Source: CAZRAL01 sp964598005 (lineage in GTDB: Bacteria > Pseudomonadota > Gammaproteobacteria > Burkholderiales > Usitatibacteraceae). Taken from it: a DNA stretch of 49,093 nt. The notes beneath the pieces were generated by a model, which was not told where the DNA came from, ran no database searches, and saw only the letters and a program-made list of their open reading frames with translations. Location of the stretch: contig CAZRAL010000015.1 in assembly GCA_964598005.1 (NCBI GenBank), forward strand, positions 1 to 49,093, written 5' to 3'. Made by a program: the position numbers and the translations under genes. Below, piece by piece: positions 41,287-49,093 of this stretch (the first letter of the stretch is position 1; every line of letters begins with the position of its first letter).

Positions 41287-42821
41287 ATCTTGCCGATGCA
41301 CGCCCGTTGATGCCGCCTGATCCACAGGTGGTTCGTCTGTTGCCCTATCATTTCGCCAAGGCCAAAGGGGTGATTGCCGCACGCGAAGTGGCAGGCGAAG
41401 TGGAAGTGTGGCTGCGCCCCGACCCCGAATCGGCCACATTGGCGGAAGTGCGGCGGTTGACGGGTAAACCATTGAAGCTGGTGATGCTGAGCGAAAAAGA
41501 ATTCGCTGCACAATTGGCCCATGCTTACACGCATGGGGGTATGGATGCTGAACGGCTGGCTGATGATATGGCGCTCAATATCAACGAAAGCACCGATCTC
41601 GCCCAGTTGAGCGAAACACTGCCCGAGATTACCGATTTGCTGGAAACCGAAAACGATGCGCCGATCATCAAATTGATCAATGCATTGCTCACGCAGGCGG
41701 TGCGGGAGGCGGCTTCGGATATCCACCTGGAAATTTTCGAGCGTCGTTCGCTGGTGCGCTTTCGCGTCGATGGCACCTTGCGTGACGTGATCGAACCGCG
41801 ACGCAGCCTGCATGCTGCCCTGGTTTCGCGCGTCAAAGTGATGGCGCAACTTGATATTGCCGAAAAACGCCTGCCGCAGGATGGGCGCATTACCTTGCGC
41901 GTTGCGGGTCGCCCGGTCGATGTGCGCGTCTCCACGCTGCCAACTGGTCACGGCGAACGCGTGGTGATGCGTTTGCTCGACAAGCAGGCGGGCCGCCTGT
42001 CGCTTGAATCGTTGGGCATGAGCGCCGTTACTTTGGCGGGGCTGGATCGCCTGATTCACCAGCCGCACGGCATTCTGCTGGTGACCGGGCCGACCGGCTC
42101 GGGCAAAACCACCACGTTATATGCAGCTCTCTCTCGGCTCGATGCGCGCACACGCAACATGATGACAGTGGAAGACCCGATTGAATACGATCTCGACGGG
42201 GTAGGGCAAACCCAGGTCAACCCGCGCATCGACATGACCTTTGCCCGCGCGCTGCGCGCCATTTTGCGCCAGGATCCGGATGTCATCATGATCGGCGAGA
42301 TCCGTGACCTCGAAACCGCACAAATCGCTGTACAGGCTTCCCTGACCGGGCACTTAGTGCTGGCCACCTTGCATACCAATTCCGCTGCTGGCGCGGTGAC
42401 GCGACTGGTGGATATGGGGGTCGAACCTTATCTGTTATCTTCGACCTTGATCGGGGTACTGGCGCAACGGCTGGTGCGCAAGACTGCACCTGAAACTGGT
42501 CGCGAACGCCTGCCCAGCGCGGCCGAGCGCGAAATCCTGAAGGCTTCGACCGTTGCCGAGTATCGCGATCTGGCGCGCGTTGTCGAGCCAGTGGAAGCAG
42601 CAGAAAATAACTGGACCGGATTCAAAGGTCGTACCGGCATCTACGAATTGCTTACCGTCGATGAAAATATCCGCAAATTGATTCACGAGGCTGCCAGCGA
42701 ACACGATCTTGGGGAAGCCGCAACGGCGCGTGGCATGCTTTCGTTGCGCGACGATGGCTTGCGTTGGGTGGCAAATGGCCTGACCTCGCTCGAAGAAGTG
42801 TTGCGTGTTACACGCGACTGA
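41283..42821 (+). CDS. gspE: Type II secretion ATPase GspE lacking the zinc-binding cysteines
   Basis: A 512-residue secretion ATPase. After the N-terminal domain come EAASDIHLEIFERRSLVRFR, Walker A GPTGSGKTTTLYAAL, the Asp box MTVEDPIEYDLDGVGQTQVN, Walker B DPDVIMIGEIRDLETA and the His box GHLVLATLHTNSA. The segment before FKGRTGIYELL normally holds a CxxC...CxxC zinc site in GspE; here the run from LVRKTAPETG to NNWTG has no cysteine. The ATPase core is otherwise complete. It overlaps gspD by 4 bases. Confidence 0.95.
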   Translation: MNLADARPLMPPDPQVVRLLPYHFAKAKGVIAAREVAGEVEVWLRPDPESATLAEVRRLTGKPLKLVMLSEKEFAAQLAHAYTHGGMDAERLADDMALNINESTDLAQLSETLPEITDLLETENDAPIIKLINALLTQAVREAASDIHLEIFERRSLVRFRVDGTLRDVIEPRRSLHAALVSRVKVMAQLDIAEKRLPQDGRITLRVAGRPVDVRVSTLPTGHGERVVMRLLDKQAGRLSLESLGMSAVTLAGLDRLIHQPHGILLVTGPTGSGKTTTLYAALSRLDARTRNMMTVEDPIEYDLDGVGQTQVNPRIDMTFARALRAILRQDPDVIMIGEIRDLETAQIAVQASLTGHLVLATLHTNSAAGAVTRLVDMGVEPYLLSSTLIGVLAQRLVRKTAPETGRERLPSAAEREILKASTVAEYRDLARVVEPVEAAENNWTGFKGRTGIYELLTVDENIRKLIHEAASEHDLGEAATARGMLSLRDDGLRWVANGLTSLEEVLRVTRD

Positions 42822-42836
42822 GCGCAACTGATTATC

Positions 42837-44048
42837 ATGCCCGGCTTTCGTTACATCGCCGTCAATCTCGAAGGACGCGAAACGCGTGGCGTGCTGGAAA
42901 GCGACAGTCCGCGTCTTGCCCGTACATGGTTGCGCGAGCAAGGATTGTTTCCCGTCGATGTAAGCGAGATCGACCCCACCAGCAAACAGGGCTGGCGCGG
43001 AAAACGCCAGCTTGCGCTTTCCACGCTCGAGTTGGCACGATTGACCCGGCAGCTAGCCACATTGCTATCAGCGGGCCTCACGGTCGAGCAGATGTTCGAT
43101 GCGGTGATTGAGCAGGCGGAAAGCGAAACCGAGCGGCAATTACTGGCCGGCCTGCGCGCAGCAGTGCTGGAAGGGCAATCACTGGGTGAGGCGCTGGCGC
43201 GCTATCCCGCGGCTTTTTCGGATTTATACCGTACGCTGGTTACGGCTGGTGAAACCTCCGGGAAATTGCCTGAGGTATTGCTACGATTGGCTGATCATGT
43301 CGAGGAACAACAGGCGCTGCATCAAAAATTGATTCTGGCGATGATCTACCCGGCCATCGTGCTGGTGGTGTCGCTGCTGATTCTGGGCGGGCTGATGGTG
43401 TATGTGGTGCCGCAAGTGGTCGGCGTATTTGAGAATACGCGGCAGGTGTTGCCACTGATGACGCGTGCGTTGCTCGCATTCTCGAAATTCATTCAGGCCA
43501 CTGGTCTATTTTGGTTGGCGGCAATCGTCGCATTATTTTTTGGCGTACGTTCCGCGCTGGCGCGCGAATCGATCAAACGCCGTTGGCATCAGCGATTGCT
43601 AACGCTGCCGCTGATAGGCCGCTTTATCCGTTCGCGCGAATCGGCGCAATTGGCGGCCACATTATCGATTCTGGTCGGCAGCGGCGTGCCGGTTTTGACA
43701 GCACTTAATGCTGCAGCGGGCGTGCTGGGCAATCTGCCTATGCGCAGTGCATTGCAGCGTGCCGGGAGCGCGGTGCGCGAAGGTTCAACCCTGGCACGTG
43801 CCCTGGGCCAAAGCAAGTTGTTTCCGCCGGTTATGGTGCATTTGATCGCCTCAGGAGAGGCCAGTGGACGGCTTGCACAAACATTGGCGACGGCAGCACG
43901 GCAACAGCAAAACGATGTGCAAATGCGCATTTCTGCATTGGCCGCATTGGTGGAACCGGCGTTGATATTGAGTATGGGCGTGATGGTGCTGTGTATCGTG
44001 CTAGCCATACTGCTGCCGATTTTCGAGTTGAATCAATTGGTGCGCTGA
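42837..44048 (+). CDS. gspF: Type II secretion inner-membrane platform protein GspF
   Basis: A 403-residue protein of normal length with two GspF domains. The first is STLELARLTRQLATLLSAGL, LVTAGETSGKLPEVLLRLAD; the second RESAQLAATLSILVGSGVPV, LIASGEASGRLAQTLATAAR. There are three membrane segments (~172-195, ~222-242 and ~375-395). It couples the ATPase GspE to the pseudopilus. It starts 15 bases after gspE; no ribosome-binding site is obvious. Pseudopilin genes (gspG onward) do not follow, so the system is split on the chromosome. Confidence 0.95.
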   Translation: MPGFRYIAVNLEGRETRGVLESDSPRLARTWLREQGLFPVDVSEIDPTSKQGWRGKRQLALSTLELARLTRQLATLLSAGLTVEQMFDAVIEQAESETERQLLAGLRAAVLEGQSLGEALARYPAAFSDLYRTLVTAGETSGKLPEVLLRLADHVEEQQALHQKLILAMIYPAIVLVVSLLILGGLMVYVVPQVVGVFENTRQVLPLMTRALLAFSKFIQATGLFWLAAIVALFFGVRSALARESIKRRWHQRLLTLPLIGRFIRSRESAQLAATLSILVGSGVPVLTALNAAAGVLGNLPMRSALQRAGSAVREGSTLARALGQSKLFPPVMVHLIASGEASGRLAQTLATAARQQQNDVQMRISALAALVEPALILSMGVMVLCIVLAILLPIFELNQLVR

Positions 44049-44146
44049 TAGGTTGAATGGAGACGCATTGTTTCCATGTGTGGCAAAAAAATGATTTACT
44101 TTCAAGTTGGCTTTTTGCATTATGCTTTGCTATCATTGCACGCTGC

Positions 44147-44223
44147 GCGCCCGTAGCTCAGTTGGATAGAGTACTTGGCTACGAACCAAGGGGTCGTGGG
44201 TTCGAATCCTGCCGGGCGCGCCA
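44147..44223 (+). tRNA. tRNA-Arg (anticodon ACG)
   Basis: A 77-base cloverleaf with the 3' CCA encoded. The acceptor stem GCGCCCG/CGGGCGC is perfect. The anticodon stem CTTGG/CCAAG encloses the loop CTACGAA, which gives anticodon ACG (read as ICG). The T arm has GTGGGTTCGAATCCTGC. The discriminator base is G. Confidence 0.97.
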
Positions 44224-44235
44224 GCCCCCTACACA

Positions 44236-44268
44236 AAAGCTAGCCGCATCAAACGGCTGGCTTTTTTC
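44236..44268 (+). terminator. Terminator after tRNA-Arg
   Basis: AGCTAGCCG and CGGCTGGCT pair over 9 bp (one T-G pair) around CATCAAA, followed by T6. It lies 14 bases after the tRNA CCA. Confidence 0.85.
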
Positions 44269-44347
44269 ATTTATTAGCATCGATTCGAGCGCTAGTTGGC
44301 AATCTTAAGCAGTAAAATGGCGATCCCCAACAAAAACGATTTCATTC

Positions 44348-45289
44348 ATGCAACTCGAACGTCAAGCACAACTTAAGAAAAATCCCCTGTCTGATGTACT
44401 AACTCGCGCCGGCGAGATTATTTTGGGTAAGGATAGTCAAATCCGGCTGGCTATGGCCTGCATTCTCGCCCGCGGTCATTTGCTGATTGAAGATATTCCC
44501 GGCGTCGGCAAGACCACGTTATCGCACGTGCTGGCCAGTTTGCTGGGCCTTCACTATCAGCGTATTCAGTTCACCAGCGATCTGCTGCCTGCGGATATTA
44601 TCGGCGTTTCCATTTTCGAGCGCGAATCCAGCACCTTCCGTTTTCATCCGGGGCCGGTTTTTTCGCAGGTCATTCTGGCCGATGAAATCAATCGCGCTTC
44701 GCCAAAAGCACAAAGCGCGCTGCTGGAGGCCATGGAAGAACAGCAGGTAACGGCGGACGGGCAAACGATGAAATTGCCCGAACCTTTTTTTGTGATCGCC
44801 ACGCAAAATCCTTCGTATCAGATTGGTACGTTCCCTTTGCCGGAGTCGCAGCTTGATCGTTTTTTAATGCGGATCAAACTGGGTTATCCCGACCGTGCTG
44901 CCGAGCGCGCCTTGCTTAAAGGCGAAAACCGCCGTGAGTTGATTGCCAAAATTACGCCAGTCATGAGCGTCGAAACCTTGCTGGCTTTGCAACGCGAAGT
45001 CGTGGGCGTATTTGTTTCCGATGCATTGGTGGATTATGTGCAGGCCCTCATCGCACATACACGCGATTCCCATCATTTTGAAACGGGCCTTTCGCCGCGC
45101 GCGGGTCTAGCCCTGCTGCGCGCGGCACAAGCCAGCGCCTTCATCAGTGGCCGGCACGAGGTGTTGCCTGAAGACGTGCAGGCGATTACCCCTTCCGTGG
45201 TCGGCCACCGATTGCATCTGGCGTCTGATGCAAAAAACCGGGGGTTGGATGCGGCGCAGGAGCTAATTAAAACCGTTCCCATTCCTTAG
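44348..45289 (+). CDS. MoxR-family AAA+ ATPase
   Basis: A 313-residue AAA+ ATPase. Walker A is IEDIPGVGKTTLSHVLASLL near residue 48, Walker B ILADEINRASPKAQSALLEA near 112, then MEEQQVTADGQTMKLPEPFF, sensor 1 VIATQNPSYQIGTFPLPESQ and the LSPRAGLALLRAAQA helix. MoxR proteins act as chaperones for VWA or transglutaminase-type partners. The downstream DUF58 and TgpA genes form the usual cluster. A copy of the dispersed palindrome separates it from the DUF58 gene. Confidence 0.94.
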   Translation: MQLERQAQLKKNPLSDVLTRAGEIILGKDSQIRLAMACILARGHLLIEDIPGVGKTTLSHVLASLLGLHYQRIQFTSDLLPADIIGVSIFERESSTFRFHPGPVFSQVILADEINRASPKAQSALLEAMEEQQVTADGQTMKLPEPFFVIATQNPSYQIGTFPLPESQLDRFLMRIKLGYPDRAAERALLKGENRRELIAKITPVMSVETLLALQREVVGVFVSDALVDYVQALIAHTRDSHHFETGLSPRAGLALLRAAQASAFISGRHEVLPEDVQAITPSVVGHRLHLASDAKNRGLDAAQELIKTVPIP

Positions 45290-45306
45290 CAGCGGGTTGC
45301 AATTCT

Positions 45307-45430
45307 GCTGCGCTTGATGATGCTACGTTGAAAATGGGCTCAAAATCCTCATGTATTTTTTATACACTCCGGTTTCTCGCCCGTTTTCGCCTTGCCTCAC
45401 CTGCGCTCGCAACGAATTTCAACGAGCTGT
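45307..45430. repeat. Dispersed palindromic element, copy 2
   Basis: Homologous to 2556-2668 in order and spacing of its conserved blocks (GCTGCGCTTGA, GGCTCAAAATCCTCAT, ACTCCGGTTT, TCGCC, CGCTCGC). The inner stem is TGTAT/ATACA (45352-45356 with 45362-45366) where copy 1 has TTTAC/GTAAA. It lies inside the moxR-DUF58-TgpA cluster and may affect its mRNA. Confidence 0.75.
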
Positions 45431-45456
45431 TAATCGAGTATGGCGACTTGTGACAT

Positions 45457-46434
45457 ATGAGTAATATGACTACGCCGGTTCGCCAACGTATTGCGGACTG
45501 GATTTTTCGCCCGCAAGCGCCGGAACAAGCGCCTGTCATTTTGACCCAGCGCCGCATTTTTATTTTACCCACCCGCTTGGGTTATTTTTTCGTCCCTGTT
45601 TTGGGCCTGGTGTTGATCGCCTCGATTAATTATTCGTTGTCACTCGGTTATTTGCTCACTTTTCTGCTGGCGGGAATGGGTGGGGTAGCCATGGTGCATA
45701 CATTCCGCAACATGGCCCAGCTCTCCGTTTCACCGGGCAAGGTTGAGCCGGTTTTTGCCGGAGAAACCGCGTATTTCGGTTTGGTATTACACAACACGCG
45801 CCTGCCGCGCTTTGCTGTCGCATCCCGACAACGTAACGCTGAAGCGGTGTATGCCGATATTCCCGGCGCTCGCAAGGGGCACCTGGATAGTTCGGTGACG
45901 CTACCCCTCCCCGTTTACGCTGCTCAACGTGGCCGCCTCGCATTGGGCCGGATGGAAATATTTACCGAATATCCGGTGGGGTTGTTTCACGCCTGGTCGT
46001 ACGTTGATTTCGGCACGACATGCCTCGTCTACCCCAAACCCGACCCCAGTGCAGGCCCCCTGCCTTATGCCGCACAGGCCAAGGGTGAAGGCCATATTCC
46101 TATTGCGGGCGGCGAAGAGTTTCAATCTTTGCGCAGCTACAAGCCCGGCGATACGCCGCGGCAAATCGCCTGGAAGGCGCTGGCGCGCGAGCAAGGCCTG
46201 CTGTCCAAGGAGTTTGGCGCCACCGCCAGCTCCGACCTATGGCTGGATTTTTCGCATTGCCCCGGCAGCATCGAAGCGCGCCTTTCCGGCCTCACCTGGT
46301 GGGTACTGGAAGCTGACCGGGCACAGGTTCCGTATGGATTGCGCCTTCCCGGCAAGGAAATCATGCCCGCAATGGGTGAGCGGCACCGGCAGGCGTGCCT
46401 GGAAGCGCTGGCGCTGTTTGGGGTCGGGGCATAA
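45457..46434 (+). CDS. DUF58 domain membrane protein
   Basis: A 325-residue protein with two N-terminal membrane helices (LGYFFVPVLGLVLIASINYS and LGYLLTFLLAGMGGVAMVH). The cytoplasmic or periplasmic DUF58/VWA-like domain has the hallmark EEFQSLRSYKPGDTPRQIAW, then KALAREQGLLSKEF and SSDLWLDF. The ATG at 45466 is an alternative start. DUF58 proteins accompany MoxR ATPases and TgpA transglutaminases. The gene ends 3 bases before tgpA. Confidence 0.9.
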   Translation: MSNMTTPVRQRIADWIFRPQAPEQAPVILTQRRIFILPTRLGYFFVPVLGLVLIASINYSLSLGYLLTFLLAGMGGVAMVHTFRNMAQLSVSPGKVEPVFAGETAYFGLVLHNTRLPRFAVASRQRNAEAVYADIPGARKGHLDSSVTLPLPVYAAQRGRLALGRMEIFTEYPVGLFHAWSYVDFGTTCLVYPKPDPSAGPLPYAAQAKGEGHIPIAGGEEFQSLRSYKPGDTPRQIAWKALAREQGLLSKEFGATASSDLWLDFSHCPGSIEARLSGLTWWVLEADRAQVPYGLRLPGKEIMPAMGERHRQACLEALALFGVGA

Positions 46435-46437
46435 ACC

Positions 46438-48417
46438 ATGGCGCAACACGCTATCCTCACCCTCTCCAACGTGACCTGGCTATTGATCGCCATGACTTTT
46501 GTGGTGATCCCGCATGTAGCCCGCCTGCCCTTGTGGATGACAGGCTGTTGCATCGCTGCCGCACTATGGCGGGCATGGATCGCCCGCAAAGGCTTGCGCA
46601 CGCCACCGTGGTGGATCATGGCCTGCTTTGCGCTCGGCATTGTCATTTTTGCCCGCATCGAGTACGGGCGTTTATTCGGCCGCGAAATCGGCGTGGCCCT
46701 GTTGATCGTAATGCTGTGCTTAAAAATTCTGGAGATGAAAACCCGGCGCGATGCGCTGCTGGCCATTTTTCTCGGCTTTTTTCTGGTTGCCACCAACTTC
46801 CTATATTCGCAGACTATCGCCATGGGCGCGTACATGCTGATCTGCGTGTGGATTTTTGTTGCGACGCTGATCGGCTTTAACCGTATCGGGACAGAAGCCA
46901 CGCTCAGGGAACGCCTGGTGCCCGCAGCTTGGTTGTTGGTGCAAGCCATCCCCTTAATGCTGGTCATTTTTCTCCTCTTTCCGCGCTCCATCGGGCCATT
47001 GTGGAATATTCCATCCGAAGCACAGGCCAGTACAGGTTTGTCGGACAGCATGTCGCCGGGCGATATCAGCAAATTGATCCAGAACGATGCAGTGGCGTTT
47101 CGCGCCGAGTTTGACGGTGCGATTCCCAACAATGCCGAACTGTATTGGCGTGGCCCGGTGCTCGGCATCTATAACGGGCAAACGTGGCGCATGGGATCTT
47201 CGATTCCTTTGTCCACAATCCCCCATCAGGCTTTATCGCCAGCCACTTCCTACCGCGTCACCTTGCAGGCACACAACAAAACATGGCTGTTCGCGCTCGA
47301 TATGCCGAATACCTTGCCGGAAAATGCTTATTTCACGCAGGACTTTCAACTGCGCGCCCGTCAGCCAGTTTCCTCGTTACGGGTATATGCCATGCAGTCG
47401 CATCTGCAATATCGGGTCGACCCCCAACTTCCGCCTGCCGCGTTGGTACGCTATCGCGAGTATTTTCCCGGCATAAACCCGCGCACCATCGCCTTTGCAA
47501 AAAAATTGCGCATGGAAGCAGCGGATGAAAAACAGTTTATCGACCGTGTGCTGCGCCTTTACAACACGGAATTTACCTACACGCTGGAACCCCCAGCCTT
47601 GGGAGCGAACGCCATGGACGAATTCCTGTTCAATACCAAGCAAGGCTTCTGCGAACACTATGCGGGCAGCTTCGCGCTGATCATGCGCGCGGCGGGTATT
47701 CCGGCCCGGGTCGTTACGGGCTATCAGGGGGGCGAACTCAACCCGTTGACACGGCAATTGGTCGTCCGCCAATCTGATGCCCATGCCTGGACGGAAATAT
47801 GGCTGGCTGATCTGGGCTGGGTGCGCGTAGACCCCACCTTCGCTGTTTCGCCCTTGCGCATCAATCAGGGATTCACCGCGGCCATGGGCCCGGTGGGAGT
47901 GGTAAATAACCTTGTCGCCGCCGACAAGCTGGGATTGTTGCGCCAACTTCAGTATTCGTGGGACGCCCTCAATACCGAATGGAATCGTTGGGTGGTGGGC
48001 TTCAATGCTGACCGACAACGCGATTTTCTTTCCCGTATGGGCATGCAAACCGTCGACTGGAAGAACATTGCCATCTGGCTGGGCAGCGCACTATTCGGCA
48101 TAGTGGGTATCACCACCCTGCTGCTTTTAGGTCGGCTCTATACAAAACGCAAGGATCCGCTCGTTGCCATTTACGATCGACTCTGCAACAAACTGGCCAA
48201 GGCTGGCTTTCCTCGTGCTCCTCACGAAGGCCCGCTCGATTACCTCACCCGCGTGGCGCGCCAACAGCCGGGAATCGCGCGCGATTTGCATGACTTGATT
48301 GAAACCTACATCGCCCTGCGCTACGCCAAACCAGCCGCAGCGCCAACAGTCTTTCAGACTGAATTACGCCGCTTGGTCCAGCTGGAGCGGCGTTTCAGGC
48401 CTTTCAAACTTGTGTGA
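46438..48417 (+). CDS. tgpA: TgpA-type transglutaminase-like membrane protease
   Basis: A 659-residue protein. About six N-terminal membrane helices form the DUF3488 region (ALLIVMLCLKILEMKTRRDA, AIFLGFFLVATNFLYSQTIA). A periplasmic transglutaminase-like core carries the Cys of TKQGFCEHYAGSFALIMRAA near residue 405, the His of RQSDAHAWTEIWL and the Asp of GWVRVDPTFAVSP. A further membrane helix (~540-563) precedes a C-terminal DUF4129-like tail. It is the last gene of the MoxR cluster. Roles in envelope growth are known for the Pseudomonas homologue; the substrate is uncertain. Confidence 0.93.
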   Translation: MAQHAILTLSNVTWLLIAMTFVVIPHVARLPLWMTGCCIAAALWRAWIARKGLRTPPWWIMACFALGIVIFARIEYGRLFGREIGVALLIVMLCLKILEMKTRRDALLAIFLGFFLVATNFLYSQTIAMGAYMLICVWIFVATLIGFNRIGTEATLRERLVPAAWLLVQAIPLMLVIFLLFPRSIGPLWNIPSEAQASTGLSDSMSPGDISKLIQNDAVAFRAEFDGAIPNNAELYWRGPVLGIYNGQTWRMGSSIPLSTIPHQALSPATSYRVTLQAHNKTWLFALDMPNTLPENAYFTQDFQLRARQPVSSLRVYAMQSHLQYRVDPQLPPAALVRYREYFPGINPRTIAFAKKLRMEAADEKQFIDRVLRLYNTEFTYTLEPPALGANAMDEFLFNTKQGFCEHYAGSFALIMRAAGIPARVVTGYQGGELNPLTRQLVVRQSDAHAWTEIWLADLGWVRVDPTFAVSPLRINQGFTAAMGPVGVVNNLVAADKLGLLRQLQYSWDALNTEWNRWVVGFNADRQRDFLSRMGMQTVDWKNIAIWLGSALFGIVGITTLLLLGRLYTKRKDPLVAIYDRLCNKLAKAGFPRAPHEGPLDYLTRVARQQPGIARDLHDLIETYIALRYAKPAAAPTVFQTELRRLVQLERRFRPFKLV

Positions 48418-48419
48418 TC

Positions 48420-48910
48420 CGCTTGATAAATTTACTTTTGAACATAACCTTAATCTTTGCTGACACGATCCGGGAAAAACAATGGACGGACGAAAACAAC
48501 ATGATTTGCTGGCACTTTGACCACAGCAAAAATCGATCTGTTAAAGGGATTAACTTGCTCAATGCCCTATACCATGCCAGCAACGTCTCCATGCCAGTTG
48601 CATTTGAAATCGTCAAAAAAGCCGCTGGTCTTTTGTGAAATTGACACCCGCCAGAAAAAGCGTGGCAATGAAGTGAGCAAGAATGAATTGCTACGGGCCA
48701 TATTTACCACCTGCTGCCAGAATAAACTGAAGTTTCACTATGTGTTGATGGATAGCTGGTTTGCAGCCAGGAAAAATTTCGACTTCATTTGACAAAAGGA
48801 GAAATACTGCATCTATGGGGGAGGGGATATTGGGTGGCATCAAGCGGCAACGTGACCGACGAAGTGTGGAAGAGATACATAGAGGATCAGAAGCCGGAAG
48901 AGTCAATGTC
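48420..48910 (+). pseudogene. Decayed IS4-family transposase fragment
   Basis: Transposase-like sequence runs through at least two frames. The first reads ADTIREKQWTDENNMICWHF then DHSKNRSVKGINLLNALYHA and VSMPVAFEIVKK, ending at a stop near 48638. The second reads VSKNELLRAIFTTCCQNKLK then FHYVLMDSWFAARKNFDF, ending near 48790. A third stretch (HLTKGEILHLWGRGYWVASS) follows. DHSKxxxVKGIN and YVLxDSWF match IS4-type DDE transposases. The N-terminus, with the first Asp region, and the C-terminus with the final catalytic Glu are missing or frameshifted, so it is inactive. Confidence 0.78.
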
Positions 48911-48924
48911 GCGGGTTTTTAGAC

Positions 48925-49093
48925 TTGTCCGGTTCTGTAGTTTTTGAATTGTCCGCTTTTGGGCAGGGGATGGGAAGCGGCGGAGGGCGTAGCCCGAAGC
49001 CGTTTCCCATCCCCTGAGGCGCGTCTGGCAGACGGTTCAGGTGTAGTAGTTTCGACTTGATCTGACAGATACCCGATTTGAAGAAGTGACTGT
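48925..49093 (+). mobile_element. Possible left end of another insertion element, cut by the window edge
   Basis: TTGTCCG occurs twice within 34 bases (48924-48957), resembling the repeated terminal sites found at the ends of some insertion sequences such as the IS21 group. A large inverted repeat follows (48964-49016), then non-coding sequence up to the window edge. No transposase is visible before the end, so the assignment is tentative. Confidence 0.35.
48964..49016. repeat. 18-bp inverted repeat near the right edge
   Basis: CAGGGGATGGGAAGCGGC (48964-48981) pairs with the inverse GCCGTTTCCCATCCCCTG (48999-49016) with one mismatch, around a 17-base G+C-rich loop. It is too long for an ordinary terminator and lacks a T run. 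Confidence 0.75.

Overview
The window looks like chromosomal DNA of a betaproteobacterium, probably in or near the Nitrosomonadales/Gallionellaceae. The housekeeping blocks support this: nadB-nnrDE next to rpoE-rseA-rseB-degP, lpxC-dciA-M23-secA, pncC-recA-recX, gspDEF, and moxR-DUF58-TgpA. The protein sequences also have a betaproteobacterial character and base composition is moderate. The assignment is inferred from gene content; no rRNA is present.

Layout. 1-6.4 kb: the 3' part of a secreted protein gene, a TusA-like sulfur carrier, a crotonase-family enzyme, overlapping PIN and CBS genes, ETF-ubiquinone oxidoreductase, then a hotdog thioesterase overlapping crcB/fluC. 6.6-10.3 kb: a two-gene restriction-modification system in which one polypeptide carries both a nuclease-like N-terminus and an N6-adenine methylase. 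It is followed in the -1 frame by a specificity subunit, with a T7 slippery heptamer at the junction. 10.4-17.8 kb: NAD repair and NAD synthesis genes (minus strand), then the envelope-stress operon rpoE-rseA-rseB-degP, interrupted by an IS5-type MITE. 17.9-19.5 kb: an orphan response regulator, an acyltransferase and a small protein.

19.6-21.45 kb is the most unusual locus. It holds the 5' part of a type II-C cas9 (RuvC-I, bridge helix and REC lobe), fused in frame to the C-terminal ~120 residues of an aspartate aminotransferase. A tracrRNA-like gene with its own promoter lies immediately upstream on the other strand. No cas1, cas2 or CRISPR array is in the window. The join falls just before where RuvC-II should begin, at a short sequence that fits both parent proteins, so a deletion through microhomology is the simplest origin.

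21.5-25.6 kb is a bufferin-type metal-stress operon on the minus strand: a DUF2282 precursor peptide, a CzcE-like periplasmic protein, DUF692 (MNIO), DUF2063, DoxX, an ECF sigma factor and a zinc-finger anti-sigma factor. The last five genes overlap by 1-8 bases. 26-34.7 kb: lpxC, a small membrane protein, dciA, an M23 peptidase, secA, a secreted protein, pncC, recA (with a LexA box) and recX. 35-44 kb: a TonB-dependent receptor, a histone-deacetylase-like amidohydrolase and type II secretion gspD-gspE-gspF. 44.1-48.4 kb: tRNA-Arg(ACG) and a moxR-DUF58-transglutaminase operon. The right edge holds a decayed IS4-type transposase and what looks like the start of another insertion element.

Dispersed repeats link several gaps. 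Two IS5-type MITE copies with 4-bp YTAR target duplications lie at 3.7 and 16.0 kb. Two copies of a ~115-bp palindromic element with compensatory stem changes lie at 2.6 and 45.3 kb. A REP-like stretch has been absorbed in frame into the methylase gene.
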